This document shows positions 8,497-17,624 of a DNA stretch of 64,000 bases, piece after piece. This DNA comes from Oceanobacillus sp. Castelsardo. Lineage in GTDB: Bacteria; Bacillota; Bacilli; Bacillales; Amphibacillaceae. How positions within the stretch are numbered: position 1 is the stretch's first letter; each line of letters begins with the position of its first letter. The stretch spans positions 496,001 to 560,000 of the forward strand of contig NZ_LYCS01000001.1 of assembly GCF_001659985.1 (NCBI RefSeq), written 5' to 3'. A program made the translations under genes and the position numbers. Below the pieces are notes generated by a model, which ran no database searches, was not told where the DNA came from, and saw nothing but the letters and a program-made list of their open reading frames with translations.

Positions 8497-10779
8497 TTAT
8501 GAAGTTTTTTCCTCCTGAGTACCGGAAACTAATACTGTTCTTGGTTTACTTCCTTCATAAGGTCCGACAATTCCACGATCTTCCATCGCATCAATTAGTC
8601 TTGCAGCCCTTGTATAACCAATTCGAAATCTTCTTTGTAACATGGAAACACTTGCACTTTGCATTTCTATAATAAGTTGTACTGCATCATCATAAAGTTC
8701 ATCATCCACTTCTGTAAGGACCTCTTCATTCTCATCTGGTATCATTTCTTCTTGATAAGAAGCTTTTTGTTGATCGATACAATGATCCACAATTCTTTCA
8801 ACTTCATCGTCTGATAAAAATGCTCCTTGAACCCGTTTTGGTTTGGAAGCACCTACTGGTAAAAACAACATATCTCCTTTTCCAAGAAGTTTTTCTGCAC
8901 CACCAGAATCCAATATGGTTCTAGAATCTGTTTGCGATGAAACACTAAAAGCAATTCTTGATGGTATATTCGCCTTAATAACCCCGGTAATAACGTCCAC
9001 TGAAGGCCTTTGGGTAGCAATGATAATATGAATACCAGCAGCCCTTGCCATTTGTGCAAGTCTTGTAATAGAATCCTCCACATCATTAGAAGCAACCATC
9101 ATTAAATCAGCAAGTTCATCAACAATCACAACGATATATGGCAAGTGCGGTTGTGTCTGTTCAGATGATAAATTATGCTTACGAATATATTCATTATATC
9201 CTTCTATATTTCTAGTTCCAGTATCAGAAAACAGGTCATATCTTCTTTCCATTTCAGATACCACTTTTTTCAAAGCTCTTGAAGCTTTTTTCGGATCTGT
9301 AACAACGGGAGCTAATAAATGGGGTATTCCATTGTAAACATTTAACTCCACTTTTTTCGGATCAATCATCATCATTTTAACCTCATGTGGTTTCGCCCGC
9401 ATTAAAATAGTTGTAATAATTCCATTTACGCAAACACTTTTACCACTTCCGGTAGCACCTGCAATAAGTAAGTGTGGCATCTTATTTAATTCAGCAACGA
9501 CAGCGTCCCCTGAGATGTCTCTTCCTAATGCAACTAGTAGTTTGGAAGATTTATTATTCCATGTACTATCTAAAACTTCCCTAATCGATACCATTGCAAC
9601 CTCTTGGTTAGGAACTTCAATTCCAACTGCCGACTTCCCAGGTATTGGAGCTTCAATCCGTAAATCCTTAGCAGCTAGAGCCAATGCCAAATCATCATGT
9701 AGACTTACAATCTTACTGACCTTCACGCCTGCCTCAGGTGATATTTCGTATTTTGTAACTGCAGGACCTACATTTACCTTCGTAACCCTTGCACGAACTC
9801 CAAAACTTTTAAATGTACGGTCTAACTTTCTTACCGTTGCTTGAATTTGTGATTTTTCTTGATACTGTGAATTATGAGCTGGTTCCGCTAGTAAATCAGG
9901 AGAAGGTAAAATATATTCATAGTTTTCCGTCTCAGTCATCGGAATTGTCATTGGATAATCCACTTCTTCATCATCTGCATTGTTAGACTGGACTTCTTCC
10001 TTTTCATTTTGTTGATTTATTTTTTCATCATTTGTTGCTTGAGCATGATAAGCAACATCTGTAAAATCTGTTATTTCAGGTTCTTCCATACTTACTTGTT
10101 GATTATCTACTATTTCAGGTTCTGTTACGCTATCTTCTTTCATTTCATTTCGCTTCACTTTGGCATTTTTAATTCCTTCACCAAAACGCACAAACATGTT
10201 CTTACATTTCCCTATTAATTTCGAAAAAATATCCCCTAAAGATAATTCAGTTAAGAATACGATACCAATAATGATAGAAAAGACTGCAACAATTTTTGCC
10301 CCTACTAACGAAAATAAATAATTTGTAAAAGTAAAGAGGATTCCACCTATCATTCCCCCACCTGTTTGCACAGTATTACCATTACCATTTATAAATTGTA
10401 AAAAATGATGCCATGTTGAGCTAATGATAGAGGAGTTTTGCAGTAATAACTGTTCAAAGGTTTGTATATGTGTTATCAATAAAATCCCAGCGAATAAAAT
10501 ATAAAATCCGACTAATTTCTTATGAAAGAAATCTGGATACCTTCTTTTGACCATAAGAAAGATACCAATTACTAGTAAAAATACCGAAGCTATAAAATAC
10601 CAGATTCCTAGAAAGAATCGGAATAAATATTCTAATCCACCAGGAATAGCCCCGTCACTAATTGCACTTGCCCCACTTCCAAAGATAGCTAAAGCAACGA
10701 ACAATAATCCTAGCAATTCTTTTTGCAATTTCTTTTTACGGTTTGAATTTTTCCTTTTCTTTCCCTTCTTTTTTTTCAT
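8497..10779 (-). CDS. spoIIIE: DNA translocase SpoIIIE/FtsK family
   Basis: A septum-anchored ATP-dependent DNA pump; in B. subtilis SpoIIIE moves the chromosome into the forespore. The 760 residues comprise a Lys/Arg-rich start (1-20), about four transmembrane helices (20-180), an acidic, low-complexity linker (210-300), a RecA-like motor with Walker A GATGSGKS at 441-448 and Walker B region [14 protein letters not shown], and a C-terminal winged-helix gamma domain ([20 protein letters not shown]) that reads orienting DNA sequences. The position after tepA/ylzJ matches B. subtilis spoIIIE, so this is more likely SpoIIIE than the paralogue SftA. Confidence 0.95.
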   Translation of the reverse strand: MKKKKGKKRKNSNRKKKLQKELLGLLFVALAIFGSGASAISDGAIPGGLEYLFRFFLGIWYFIASVFLLVIGIFLMVKRRYPDFFHKKLVGFYILFAGILLITHIQTFEQLLLQNSSIISSTWHHFLQFINGNGNTVQTGGGMIGGILFTFTNYLFSLVGAKIVAVFSIIIGIVFLTELSLGDIFSKLIGKCKNMFVRFGEGIKNAKVKRNEMKEDSVTEPEIVDNQQVSMEEPEITDFTDVAYHAQATNDEKINQQNEKEEVQSNNADDEEVDYPMTIPMTETENYEYILPSPDLLAEPAHNSQYQEKSQIQATVRKLDRTFKSFGVRARVTKVNVGPAVTKYEISPEAGVKVSKIVSLHDDLALALAAKDLRIEAPIPGKSAVGIEVPNQEVAMVSIREVLDSTWNNKSSKLLVALGRDISGDAVVAELNKMPHLLIAGATGSGKSVCVNGIITTILMRAKPHEVKMMMIDPKKVELNVYNGIPHLLAPVVTDPKKASRALKKVVSEMERRYDLFSDTGTRNIEGYNEYIRKHNLSSEQTQPHLPYIVVIVDELADLMMVASNDVEDSITRLAQMARAAGIHIIIATQRPSVDVITGVIKANIPSRIAFSVSSQTDSRTILDSGGAEKLLGKGDMLFLPVGASKPKRVQGAFLSDDEVERIVDHCIDQQKASYQEEMIPDENEEVLTEVDDELYDDAVQLIIEMQSASVSMLQRRFRIGYTRAARLIDAMEDRGIVGPYEGSKPRTVLVSGTQEEKTS

Positions 10780-10807
10780 TATTTCACCTCACTATTTTCT
10801 AAAGGTA

Positions 10808-10830
10808 GTCGCTGAGCGCTGGAGCTGGAT
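10808..10830. repeat. Repeat family C fragment
   Basis: The 23 bases from GTCGCTGAGCGCTGGAGCTG onward match the reverse complement of the start of the larger element at 54333 (GTCTAGCTCCTGCGCCCAGC) with four differences. It lies between the ylzJ terminator and spoIIIE. The related Bacillaceae repeat is known only by its sequence; no function is established. Confidence 0.5.
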
Positions 10831-10839
10831 GTAACCAAT

Positions 10840-10868
10840 AAAAGAAAACCTTGCCAAATTTGGCAAGG
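10840..10868 (-). terminator. Intrinsic terminator after ylzJ
   Basis: On the minus strand, a near-perfect palindrome CCTTGCCAAATTTGGCAAGG followed by TTTTCTTTT. It separates tepA-ylzJ from spoIIIE. Confidence 0.85.
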
Positions 10869-10935
10869 ATTATATCAACTATATTATAACATAAAGTCTA
10901 TTATCATTGGATAATTGTAAGACAGCTGAATAAGG

Positions 10936-11136
10936 TTAATTTAAAATGGATCCAGGTGAAAATTTTAGAAAATCTTGCGGATCAGTGGATAACAATTGTA
11001 CCATTTGATAGGAGCCATCCAAGTTCTTGTCTGCTATCATCATCTTTCCATCATATGAAATGCATTCCCTATTTTTAAAGCCTTCATCTGAAGGTGGAAA
11101 GATATCTGATTGTGATAAAGGCGTATATAAGATCAC
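10936..11136 (-). CDS. ylzJ: YlzJ-like small protein
   Basis: A 66-residue protein of the YlzJ-like family (begins [14 protein letters not shown]), conserved after tepA in Bacillus and relatives. No function is known to me. There is no transmembrane segment or signal peptide. It overlaps the tepA stop by four bases (ATGA), so translation is coupled and it may act with TepA. Confidence 0.85.
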   Translation of the reverse strand: MILYTPLSQSDIFPPSDEGFKNRECISYDGKMMIADKNLDGSYQMVQLLSTDPQDFLKFSPGSILN

Positions 11137-11855
11137 TGTATCACCTGACTTTCATTTCCTCTATTATTATCGATGAGCTCATTTAATTTCTTCATCGCAT
11201 TACTTACCCCTCCAACCTCATCAATCAACCCATGTTCTACTGCATCCGTTCCTACTACGTTTGTTCCAATATCTCGGGTTAAATTCCCCTTTGCAAACAT
11301 AAGATCTTTAAATACTTCTTCTTTAATATTAGAATGATTGACAACAAATTGAATTACTCTATCTTGCATTTTATCTAAGTATTCAAATGTTTGAGGAACA
11401 CCAATAACAAGACCTGTTAATCTTACAGGATGAACGGTCATTGTCGCTGTTGGTACGATAAAAGAATAATCCGTTGATACGGCGATTGGTACTCCAATCG
11501 AATGACCTCCACCTAAAACAATGGAAACAGTTGGTTTTGACATGGAAGCAATCATTTCAGATAGTGCCAATCCGGCTTCTACATCTCCTCCTACCGTATT
11601 CAATAAGATTACGACACCTTCTATCTTAGGATTTTGTTCAATCGCAATCAATTGTGGGATAATATGTTCATATTTTGTTGTTTTGTTTTGTGGTGGAAGT
11701 TGAACATGACCTTCTACCTGGCCAATAATTGATAAAACATGAATATTCGAATCAGGAGCTTGTGGAACATTAGTTTGTCCTAATGATTGAATTTTTTGTA
11801 CTAACGATGAAGCATTCGATTGCTCGTCCTTTTTTTCTTCTTGTTCTTTATTCAT
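11133..11855 (-). CDS. tepA: ClpP-like serine protease TepA
   Basis: A 240-residue ClpP-class protease homologue. In B. subtilis TepA was named for enhancing protein translocation and was later linked to spore protein degradation. A central ClpP fold is visible ([20 protein letters not shown]), with the nucleophile in GGGHSIGVP (Ser119) and a candidate His in TVHPVRLTG. The N-terminal 35 residues are polar and probably disordered. The rnjB gene that separates dapA from tepA in B. subtilis is absent, and tepA follows the dapA terminator by 128 bases counted in the non-coding gap. Confidence 0.93.
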   Translation of the reverse strand: MNKEQEEKKDEQSNASSLVQKIQSLGQTNVPQAPDSNIHVLSIIGQVEGHVQLPPQNKTTKYEHIIPQLIAIEQNPKIEGVVILLNTVGGDVEAGLALSEMIASMSKPTVSIVLGGGHSIGVPIAVSTDYSFIVPTATMTVHPVRLTGLVIGVPQTFEYLDKMQDRVIQFVVNHSNIKEEVFKDLMFAKGNLTRDIGTNVVGTDAVEHGLIDEVGGVSNAMKKLNELIDNNRGNESQVIQ

Positions 11856-11966
11856 AAACGTTCACTCCCTAAAGCTTATATCAATCTTAGTATGAACATA
11901 ATTTGTATTAACGATGCAGGATTTTTGAGAATAAATAAAAGGAGTTCATTAGACATTTAAACATTA

Positions 11967-11999
11967 AAAAAATATCGGCTTTTTTATAAGCCGATATTT
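11967..11999 (-). terminator. Intrinsic terminator of the dapA operon
   Basis: On the minus strand, AATATCGGCTT pairs with AAGCCGATATT around a short A/T loop, followed by a run of T. The stem overlaps the last codons and stop of dapA (the stop is at 11984-11986). Confidence 0.88.
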
Positions 12000-12859
12000 T
12001 CTATTAGTGTTTTTAGTTTATTTCTTTCTAATTCATCTAATGGTAATAATGGTAATCGAACCCCACCGGCATCTATGTTTTTCATTTGCAAGCCAGCTTT
12101 AACCGGCGCTGGAGATGGAGACGTAAATAATCCATTCATTATCGGTAACAATTTACGGTGCATATTTGCTGCTGTTTCTATATCCCCGTTGGAAAAACTT
12201 TTAATCATTTGTTTCATTTCATTTCCAATAATATGGGAGGCAACGGATACAACACCAGTTGCTCCAATAGATAGCATTGGTAAGGTCAAACTATCATTAC
12301 CACTATAAACCGTAAAGTCATCATTCGTTTTTTCAATAATTTCAGAGATCTGATCTAAATCAGTCCCCGCTTCCTTGATAGAAACGATATTATCTATTTT
12401 ACTTAACCTAACCACTGTATTTACATCCATATTAACGATAGAACGTCCGGGAATATTATACAACATGACTGGCAGTTTCGTTTCTTTTGCAATTTGAGAA
12501 AAATGTTGAAACATACCTTCTTGATTAGGTTTATTATAGTACGGTACTACAAGTAAGAAACCGTCAACCCCTAATGATTCCGATTGTTTTGTTAAGAAAA
12601 TAGATTCCTTTGTATTATTACTTCCAGTACCGGCTATAACAGGAACCCTTTTATTTACTATTTTTACTACATAGCGAAATAATTCAAGCTTTTCATCAAC
12701 TGATAACGTTGGTGATTCACCAGTAGTTCCACCAACAACCAATCCATCTGTACCATTTTTTAATAAATAGTCAATTAAAACTTCTAATTGATTATAATCT
12801 AATTTACCATCCCTATTGAATGGCGTTACCATTGCAGTTAATACTTGACCGAAATTCAT
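11984..12859 (-). CDS. dapA: 4-hydroxy-tetrahydrodipicolinate synthase
   Basis: A cytosolic Schiff-base aldolase that condenses pyruvate with aspartate semialdehyde, feeding lysine, diaminopimelate and, in spore formers, dipicolinate. The 291 residues include the active-site lysine in VSIKEAG (Lys162), Tyr134 in LYNIPGRS and the substrate loop GGTTGES (43-49). Last gene of the dpaA-dpaB-asd-dapG-dapA series, as in B. subtilis. Repeat copy 3 separates it from dapG, so it may have its own control. The terminator overlaps its 3' end. Confidence 0.97.
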   Translation of the reverse strand: MNFGQVLTAMVTPFNRDGKLDYNQLEVLIDYLLKNGTDGLVVGGTTGESPTLSVDEKLELFRYVVKIVNKRVPVIAGTGSNNTKESIFLTKQSESLGVDGFLLVVPYYNKPNQEGMFQHFSQIAKETKLPVMLYNIPGRSIVNMDVNTVVRLSKIDNIVSIKEAGTDLDQISEIIEKTNDDFTVYSGNDSLTLPMLSIGATGVVSVASHIIGNEMKQMIKSFSNGDIETAANMHRKLLPIMNGLFTSPSPAPVKAGLQMKNIDAGGVRLPLLPLDELERNKLKTLIENIGL

Positions 12860-12911
12860 ATTTTCACCTTCTTAATAATATTGAAGAAGATCCTGTTGGC
12901 TTTTAGGGGAA

Positions 12912-13130
12912 GTTCAAAAAGTCCGGTAAAAATGACACATCGAATTTCTTCGTTGGCTTGCTTTTCCGGTACTCACGTATTAATTACATACGTTCTGTTC
13001 TTAGAAAACTCGACATTCGCCATGCACTTCGGCGAATGCCTTAGTTGCACTTATGCAGAAATGCCCTCTTTTCTGCCTCAAAGCTACGCCGCCTCGAACT
13101 TCTTGGTCCTTTTTATCCTCCTTTTTGAAC
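12912..13130. repeat. Palindromic repeat family A, copy 3 (219 bp, dapG-dapA gap)
   Basis: The left end GTTCAAAAAGTCCGGTAAAA and the right end CCTCCTTTTTGAAC mirror copy 1. Inner blocks also match copy 1, notably the stretch near 12948-12970 (TTTCTTCGTTGGCTTGCTTT) and the right-hand CGCCGCCTCGAACTTCT. The middle differs and carries a nested hairpin, CATTCGCCATGCACTTCGGCGAATG. It lies 52 bases upstream of dapA. No credible coding sequence lies within it. Confidence 0.88.
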
Positions 13131-13148
13131 AAACATTTTACTATATTA

Positions 13149-14357
13149 TTAAAGAGTAAAAACATTGTGTAAAGCATTCACAGCAGTTTTTAAATCTTTT
13201 TCGTGAACAAGAACCCAAATTGTCGTGTAACTATCAGCAGACTGTAGAATCTGGACACCTGCATTTGTTAATGCTTGAACGATTTCAGCTGCAACTCCGG
13301 GTACTCCAGTCATACCGGCGCCTACAGCTGATACTTTTGCACAATTTCTTGTAATTTCGGGTTTAAACCCTAAAGTTTCAAGTACGTAAACTGCCTTATC
13401 TGCTAAATTATTTGGAACAGTATAAATTACCCCTGCTGGTGAAATGTTGATGAAATCAACTGAGATTCCTGCTTCCGCCATAGATTTAAATACATCCGAT
13501 TGGAGTCTGTATACCTCTTCCTTCGTTTGAACTTTTATTTGGGTTATAGAAGACATATGGGCTATCCCTGTAACTAAACGATCCTGAATATCAACACCCA
13601 TTTCCTTGGCTCTAGATGAGGTTACTAATGTTCCCGGTTCAAGTGAGTAGGTTGATCTGACGCGCAACGGGATTTTTGCTTGCATTGCGATTTCTACCGC
13701 TCTAGGATGAATTACTTTGGCACCTTGATAGGCAAGGTTACAAATTTCGGAATAAGTAACAACATCTAAAGAATGAGCATTTTCCACTATTCTTGGATCT
13801 GCCGTCATAATACCTTCAACATCCGTAAATATTTCAACCATTTCTGCCTGTAGTGCAGCTCCTAGAGCCGCCGCAGAGGTGTCACTCCCCCCGCGGCCAA
13901 TGGTAGTAATTTCTCCCATTTCTGTCTGTCCTTGAAAACCTGCTACTACAACGACATCATTTTCTTCTAACTCTTTATAAACTCTTTCTGGTTTTACTTC
14001 TTTAATCTTCGCTTGCGTAAAGTCATCACTCGTAATAAATCCCGCTTGTGCGCCTGTTAATGCAATTGCATTAATATGTTGTTTTTTTAATTCATTTGAT
14101 AATACAACAGAAGAAATAATTTCCCCACAAGACATAAGCAAATCCATTTCACGATCAGAACTTTTCGCTCTAGGGAAATTCACTAACTCTAAAAGTGAAT
14201 CTGTTGCATATGGATCTGGCTTCCTTCCTAATGCAGAAACAACAACTACTAACTTATAATCTTTCACAAGTGCATTTTTAATATGCTTTATAACATGTTG
14301 TCTATTTTCTTCAGATTGTACAGAAGTACCACCAAATTTTTGTACTAAAATCTGCAT
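13149..14357 (-). CDS. dapG: Aspartate kinase I
   Basis: Phosphorylates aspartate, the first step toward diaminopimelate, lysine, threonine and methionine. The N-terminal amino-acid kinase domain starts MQILVQKFGGTSVQSEENR, and the catalytic region contains TIGRGGSDTSA. Two C-terminal ACT domains (about 265-402) would bind a feedback effector; the B. subtilis enzyme is inhibited by meso-diaminopimelate. The 402 residues are normal for DapG. It follows asd by 22 bases, so the two are cotranscribed. Confidence 0.96.
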   Translation of the reverse strand: MQILVQKFGGTSVQSEENRQHVIKHIKNALVKDYKLVVVVSALGRKPDPYATDSLLELVNFPRAKSSDREMDLLMSCGEIISSVVLSNELKKQHINAIALTGAQAGFITSDDFTQAKIKEVKPERVYKELEENDVVVVAGFQGQTEMGEITTIGRGGSDTSAAALGAALQAEMVEIFTDVEGIMTADPRIVENAHSLDVVTYSEICNLAYQGAKVIHPRAVEIAMQAKIPLRVRSTYSLEPGTLVTSSRAKEMGVDIQDRLVTGIAHMSSITQIKVQTKEEVYRLQSDVFKSMAEAGISVDFINISPAGVIYTVPNNLADKAVYVLETLGFKPEITRNCAKVSAVGAGMTGVPGVAAEIVQALTNAGVQILQSADSYTTIWVLVHEKDLKTAVNALHNVFTL

Positions 14358-14379
14358 CTTAACACCTCAAATAAACTGC

Positions 14380-15426
14380 TTATAGCCAATTATTTTTTAC
14401 CAATGTTTGGGCAATTTGTACCGTATTCCAAGCAGCACCTTTTAGAAGATTGTCAGATACAATCCATAAGTGAAATCCCTTATCATTGTCTAAGTCTCTT
14501 CTTACTCGACCAACAAAAACTTCTTCTTTATTTGCTGAACTTAAAGGAGTAGGATACGTTTGAGTAGATGGATCATCTTGTAAAATAATTCCTTCTGCAT
14601 TTTCTAAAGTTTCCCAAATATCTTGAACAGTTACCCCATCTTTTTCTACTTCAATATATACACTTTCCGCATGAGATGTGAAAAATGGTAAACGTACACA
14701 TGTAGCTGCTACTGGTAAATCTGGTTCATGCATAATTTTTTTCGTTTCATTTATCATTTTCATTTCTTCAAATGTATATCCATTTTCTTGGAATAAATCT
14801 ATTTGTGGTAATGCATTAAATGCAATTGGATAATGCTTTTTGTCACCGCCAACGGGTAATAAATTTGCTTCCATTTCTTCATTGTTCAAGTATTGTTTTG
14901 ATTGTTGTTCCAATTCACCAACTGCTTTTGCACCTGCTCCTGAAACAGCTTGATAAGTGGAAACAATAATTCTTGATAATCCAAAATGATCTTTAATTGG
15001 TTTTAATCCTGCTACCATTTGAATGGTAGAGCAGTTCGGATTTGCGATAATTCCTTTATGTTCTTTGATATCTTCCGCATTTACCTCAGGTACAACTAGA
15101 GGCACATTTTCATCCATACGGTATGCACTAGTATTATCAACTACCACCGCTCCCCTTTTAACAGCTTCTGGGGCTAATTGTTTAGAAACAGAGCCCCCAG
15201 CAGAGAACAACGCTATATCTATTCCTTCAAAGCTTTCTGGTTTCGCTTCTTCCACTACAATTGTTTTACCAGCAAATGCTAGTTCTTTACCAGCTGAGTT
15301 TTTTGAGGACAAAAGCTTTAATTCATTAATAGGGAACTTTTTTTCTTCTAATATTTTCATTATTTTTTGACCAACTGCACCAGTTGCTCCAACCACTGCT
15401 ACATTATATGCTGTTTTTTCTAACAT
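14380..15426 (-). CDS. asd: Aspartate-semialdehyde dehydrogenase
   Basis: Reduces aspartyl phosphate to aspartate semialdehyde with NADPH, the branch-point substrate for DapA. The Rossmann motif GATGAVG is at residues 13-19, the nucleophile Cys132 is in ANPNCST, and the substrate-binding segment RLPFFTSHAES follows. Length 348 is typical. Between dpaB and dapG, the same order as in B. subtilis, giving a supply line for dipicolinate during sporulation. Confidence 0.97.
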   Translation of the reverse strand: MLEKTAYNVAVVGATGAVGQKIMKILEEKKFPINELKLLSSKNSAGKELAFAGKTIVVEEAKPESFEGIDIALFSAGGSVSKQLAPEAVKRGAVVVDNTSAYRMDENVPLVVPEVNAEDIKEHKGIIANPNCSTIQMVAGLKPIKDHFGLSRIIVSTYQAVSGAGAKAVGELEQQSKQYLNNEEMEANLLPVGGDKKHYPIAFNALPQIDLFQENGYTFEEMKMINETKKIMHEPDLPVAATCVRLPFFTSHAESVYIEVEKDGVTVQDIWETLENAEGIILQDDPSTQTYPTPLSSANKEEVFVGRVRRDLDNDKGFHLWIVSDNLLKGAAWNTVQIAQTLVKNNWL

Positions 15427-15494
15427 TTAAAATTCTCCCCTCACTCTTTTAAAAAATAAAATCTCTTAATATATTATTTTAACATATTTTTATA

Positions 15495-16079
15495 TTAAAA
15501 AGGAATAATAATAGGTTGGAGTTGCTCATGGTCTATCGCAGACTTTATTGTGTCTTCTAATAGATCCAGATTCGCTACTAATGAGTTTGGTTTTTTCATG
15601 GGATTATCTTGCCCAAATGGTACAAAAAATATATATTTACTGTTTAATAATCGCATCAAATTAACACCATTTAGCCCGAGAGCATCATTGGTAGTAACGG
15701 AAAGAACAACAGGATTTTGGTTTCTTATAGTGGATTTTGCAGCCATTAATACGGGATTATCCGTAATCCCATTAGCAAATTTTGCCATGGAGTTTCCGGT
15801 AAGCGGGGCAATCACCATACAATCTAGTGGTTTGTCGGGACCTAAAGGCTCTGCATCGGGCATAGAAGTAATTACTTTTTGACCGGTTAATTCCTCTAAT
15901 TTTTTTAAATGGTCCTCTCCTCTACCAAATTTAGTTTCAGTACTCTGTACAGTATAGGATGCTATTGGAATGACTTCGACACCTTGATTCATTAAGTTTT
16001 CAATTTGCAAAAACACTTTACTAAATGTGTGATGGGAACCAGTTAAACCAACACCGACACGTTTCCCTTTCAAATTCAT
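15495..16079 (-). CDS. spoVFB: Dipicolinate synthase subunit B
   Basis: A 194-residue flavoprotein-like subunit of dipicolinate synthase, which oxidises the DapA-derived intermediate to dipicolinic acid in the mother cell late in sporulation. It begins MNLKGKRVGVGLTGSHHTFS, the flavoprotein-fold N-terminus, with a conserved PLTGNSMAKFANGITDNPV segment. Coupled to dpaA by a four-base overlap. Its presence is strong evidence for an endospore former. Confidence 0.96.
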   Translation of the reverse strand: MNLKGKRVGVGLTGSHHTFSKVFLQIENLMNQGVEVIPIASYTVQSTETKFGRGEDHLKKLEELTGQKVITSMPDAEPLGPDKPLDCMVIAPLTGNSMAKFANGITDNPVLMAAKSTIRNQNPVVLSVTTNDALGLNGVNLMRLLNSKYIFFVPFGQDNPMKKPNSLVANLDLLEDTIKSAIDHEQLQPIIIPF

Positions 16080-16960
16080 GATAAACTCCCCTCATTCAAT
16101 AATATTTGTTTAATAACGTCTGCCAGAATTCTTCCAGCTGTTTTCGGGGCTACAATACCTGGCAAACTTCCTGTTAAGATTGCTTGAATACCGCGTTTAT
16201 TTGCATATTCAAAATCAGTCCCCCCTGGATTTGACGCAAGATCTAAAATTATTGCATTGGAAGGTAAATGTTGTATCGCTTTTTGATCAACGACCATTGC
16301 TGGTACAGTATTTATTAATATGTCACAATCATTAGTATGTTCATGAAGTTTATCAATTGGAATTGCAGTTAAACCCATTTCTGTAATTCTTGCCAATTCT
16401 CTAATATTATTGGCGCTAACTGCTACTTTTGCTCCAAAAGCAGCAAATCGATTTGCTACTGTTTGACCAACTCTACCGAACCCTGTAACGAGTACGCGTG
16501 AGGAATGGATTGTATAGTCTGTATTCTCAATTGCCATCATGATGGCACCTTCTGCTGTAGGTATAGAGTTATAGATAGCGACATCATCCCGATTAAATAA
16601 TGGAATAAGCTCTATTCCAACTTCTTTTGTAACTTTATTCAAATAGTCATTTGTAATTCCGGTAAACATTTTTGTTGTTTTTTGTAGCTGTCCGAACCAC
16701 TCAGGGGTTAACTTTATTTTTTGATCGGAAAAGACCGTTTCGATATTTCCTTTAGAATCTGTTCCAGTTATTGGTAAAATAACACTATCCAATGTATTTA
16801 ATTCTAATTCAGCAAATTGGATTTGTTTCAATCCTGTAAAACTTTGATTTAAATTATCAAAACCAACAAGAATAATAGTTGTTTCTGGCATTAATTGTAA
16901 TTGCCTAATTAATTCTAAATATCTTGCATCTCCACCAATTACAGCAATTATTCGACTCAT
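16076..16960 (-). CDS. spoVFA: Dipicolinate synthase subunit A
   Basis: A 294-residue NAD(P)-binding subunit of dipicolinate synthase. An N-terminal domain (begins MSRIIAVIGGDARYLELIRQ) is followed by a second Rossmann domain with VTGFGRVGQTVANRF near 157-171. With subunit B it makes the calcium chelator that dehydrates the spore core. GGAGGG lies 11 bases before the ATG. A SigK-type promoter with a 16-base spacer is readable immediately upstream, consistent with mother-cell expression. First gene of the dpaA-dpaB-asd-dapG-dapA run. Confidence 0.96.
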   Translation of the reverse strand: MSRIIAVIGGDARYLELIRQLQLMPETTIILVGFDNLNQSFTGLKQIQFAELELNTLDSVILPITGTDSKGNIETVFSDQKIKLTPEWFGQLQKTTKMFTGITNDYLNKVTKEVGIELIPLFNRDDVAIYNSIPTAEGAIMMAIENTDYTIHSSRVLVTGFGRVGQTVANRFAAFGAKVAVSANNIRELARITEMGLTAIPIDKLHEHTNDCDILINTVPAMVVDQKAIQHLPSNAIILDLASNPGGTDFEYANKRGIQAILTGSLPGIVAPKTAGRILADVIKQILLNEGSLS

Positions 16961-17007
16961 GATTATTTCTGCCCTCCATACATAACTAATCCAAAATCTG
17001 TTCCTTA

Positions 17008-17034
17008 TAGCTTATGTCTTTCCACAATGAGAGT
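17008..17034 (-). promoter_or_regulatory. Predicted SigK promoter of dpaA
   Basis: On the minus strand, AC (17033-17034), exactly 16 bases, then CATAAGCTA (17008-17016). This matches the mother-cell SigK consensus AC-N16/17-CATANNNTA at every defined position. It lies 48 bases upstream of the dpaA start codon, and B. subtilis spoVF is known to be SigK-dependent. Confidence 0.7.
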
Positions 17035-17055
17035 GATTAGTCCATACTTAAAAAC

Positions 17056-17087
17056 ATAAAAAAAGGTCATAATCTTTGATTATGACC
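17056..17087 (-). terminator. Intrinsic terminator of ymxH
   Basis: On the minus strand, GGTCATAATC pairs with GATTATGACC around a 3-base loop, followed by TTTTTTTATG. It separates ymxH from the dipicolinate operon. Confidence 0.9.
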
Positions 17088-17115
17088 CATAACAATTAAT
17101 ATATTTTTATTTTAA

Positions 17116-17361
17116 TTAAAACTTATTATTTTTCATTTCCACCATAATCATATCTTCACCAATTTTTTTAACTTCACTCCAATGAATTTTCGTCATTTCC
17201 CCTTCTTTTTTCAATCCAAACCATTTATATGTTGGTATAATGAAGGCCTCAATCTGTCCGGTTGTTTCATTAATTTCTAAATCGGTCTGCCCAAGTATTC
17301 CTAACCTTTCTCCTTCATTGATATTAACAATCTCTTTACTGCTAATATCTTTAAAGCGCAT
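17116..17361 (-). CDS. ymxH: YlmC/YmxH family sporulation protein (PRC-barrel)
   Basis: An 81-residue PRC-barrel-like protein of the YlmC/YmxH family, which is restricted to spore-forming Firmicutes. It begins MRFKDISSKEIVNINEGERL and has a central GLKKEGEMTKIHWSEVKKIG. The molecular function is unknown. It lies between mlpA and the dipicolinate genes, as in B. subtilis, and is followed by a strong terminator. Confidence 0.9.
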   Translation of the reverse strand: MRFKDISSKEIVNINEGERLGILGQTDLEINETTGQIEAFIIPTYKWFGLKKEGEMTKIHWSEVKKIGEDMIMVEMKNNKF

Positions 17362-17442
17362 AAAATTACCCCCATCGTATGATTATAGTAAATTTATATG
17401 TATCAGATTATGGTCGTATGTCATATTTATAGTTTAAACAAA

Positions 17443-17581
17443 AAGAGGCTGGGACAAAAGTTTTTTTACCACATAAAATCCGAACATGGTTGAGCAGATA
17501 ATCGCTCCGGAAATATACTTCGCTTAGATAGAGGATTGTTCGGCTTTGGGATTAAGCACTTTTGTTATGTCCCAGCCTCTT
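17443..17581. repeat. Repeat family B (GAGGCTGGGACA inverted repeat)
   Basis: An imperfect palindrome of about 139 bp. The left end AAGAGGCTGGGACAAAAG is mirrored by the right end CTTTTGTTATGTCCCAGCCT. Related GAGGCTGGGACA elements are common in intergenic regions of low-GC Gram-positive genomes, and no function is established. Here it lies between the mlpA stop (44 bases away) and ymxH. The rest of the gap 17362-17624 shows nothing else. Confidence 0.8.
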
Positions 17582-17624
17582 CATATTTAGTAGATAATTG
17601 GGATTATACCCATCATAAGTGAAA

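Noticed and set aside
12845-13159. A 104-codon plus-strand frame between dapA and dapG
   Set aside because: It lies across repeat copy 3 and the ends of two real genes; no ribosome-binding site and no recognisable protein.
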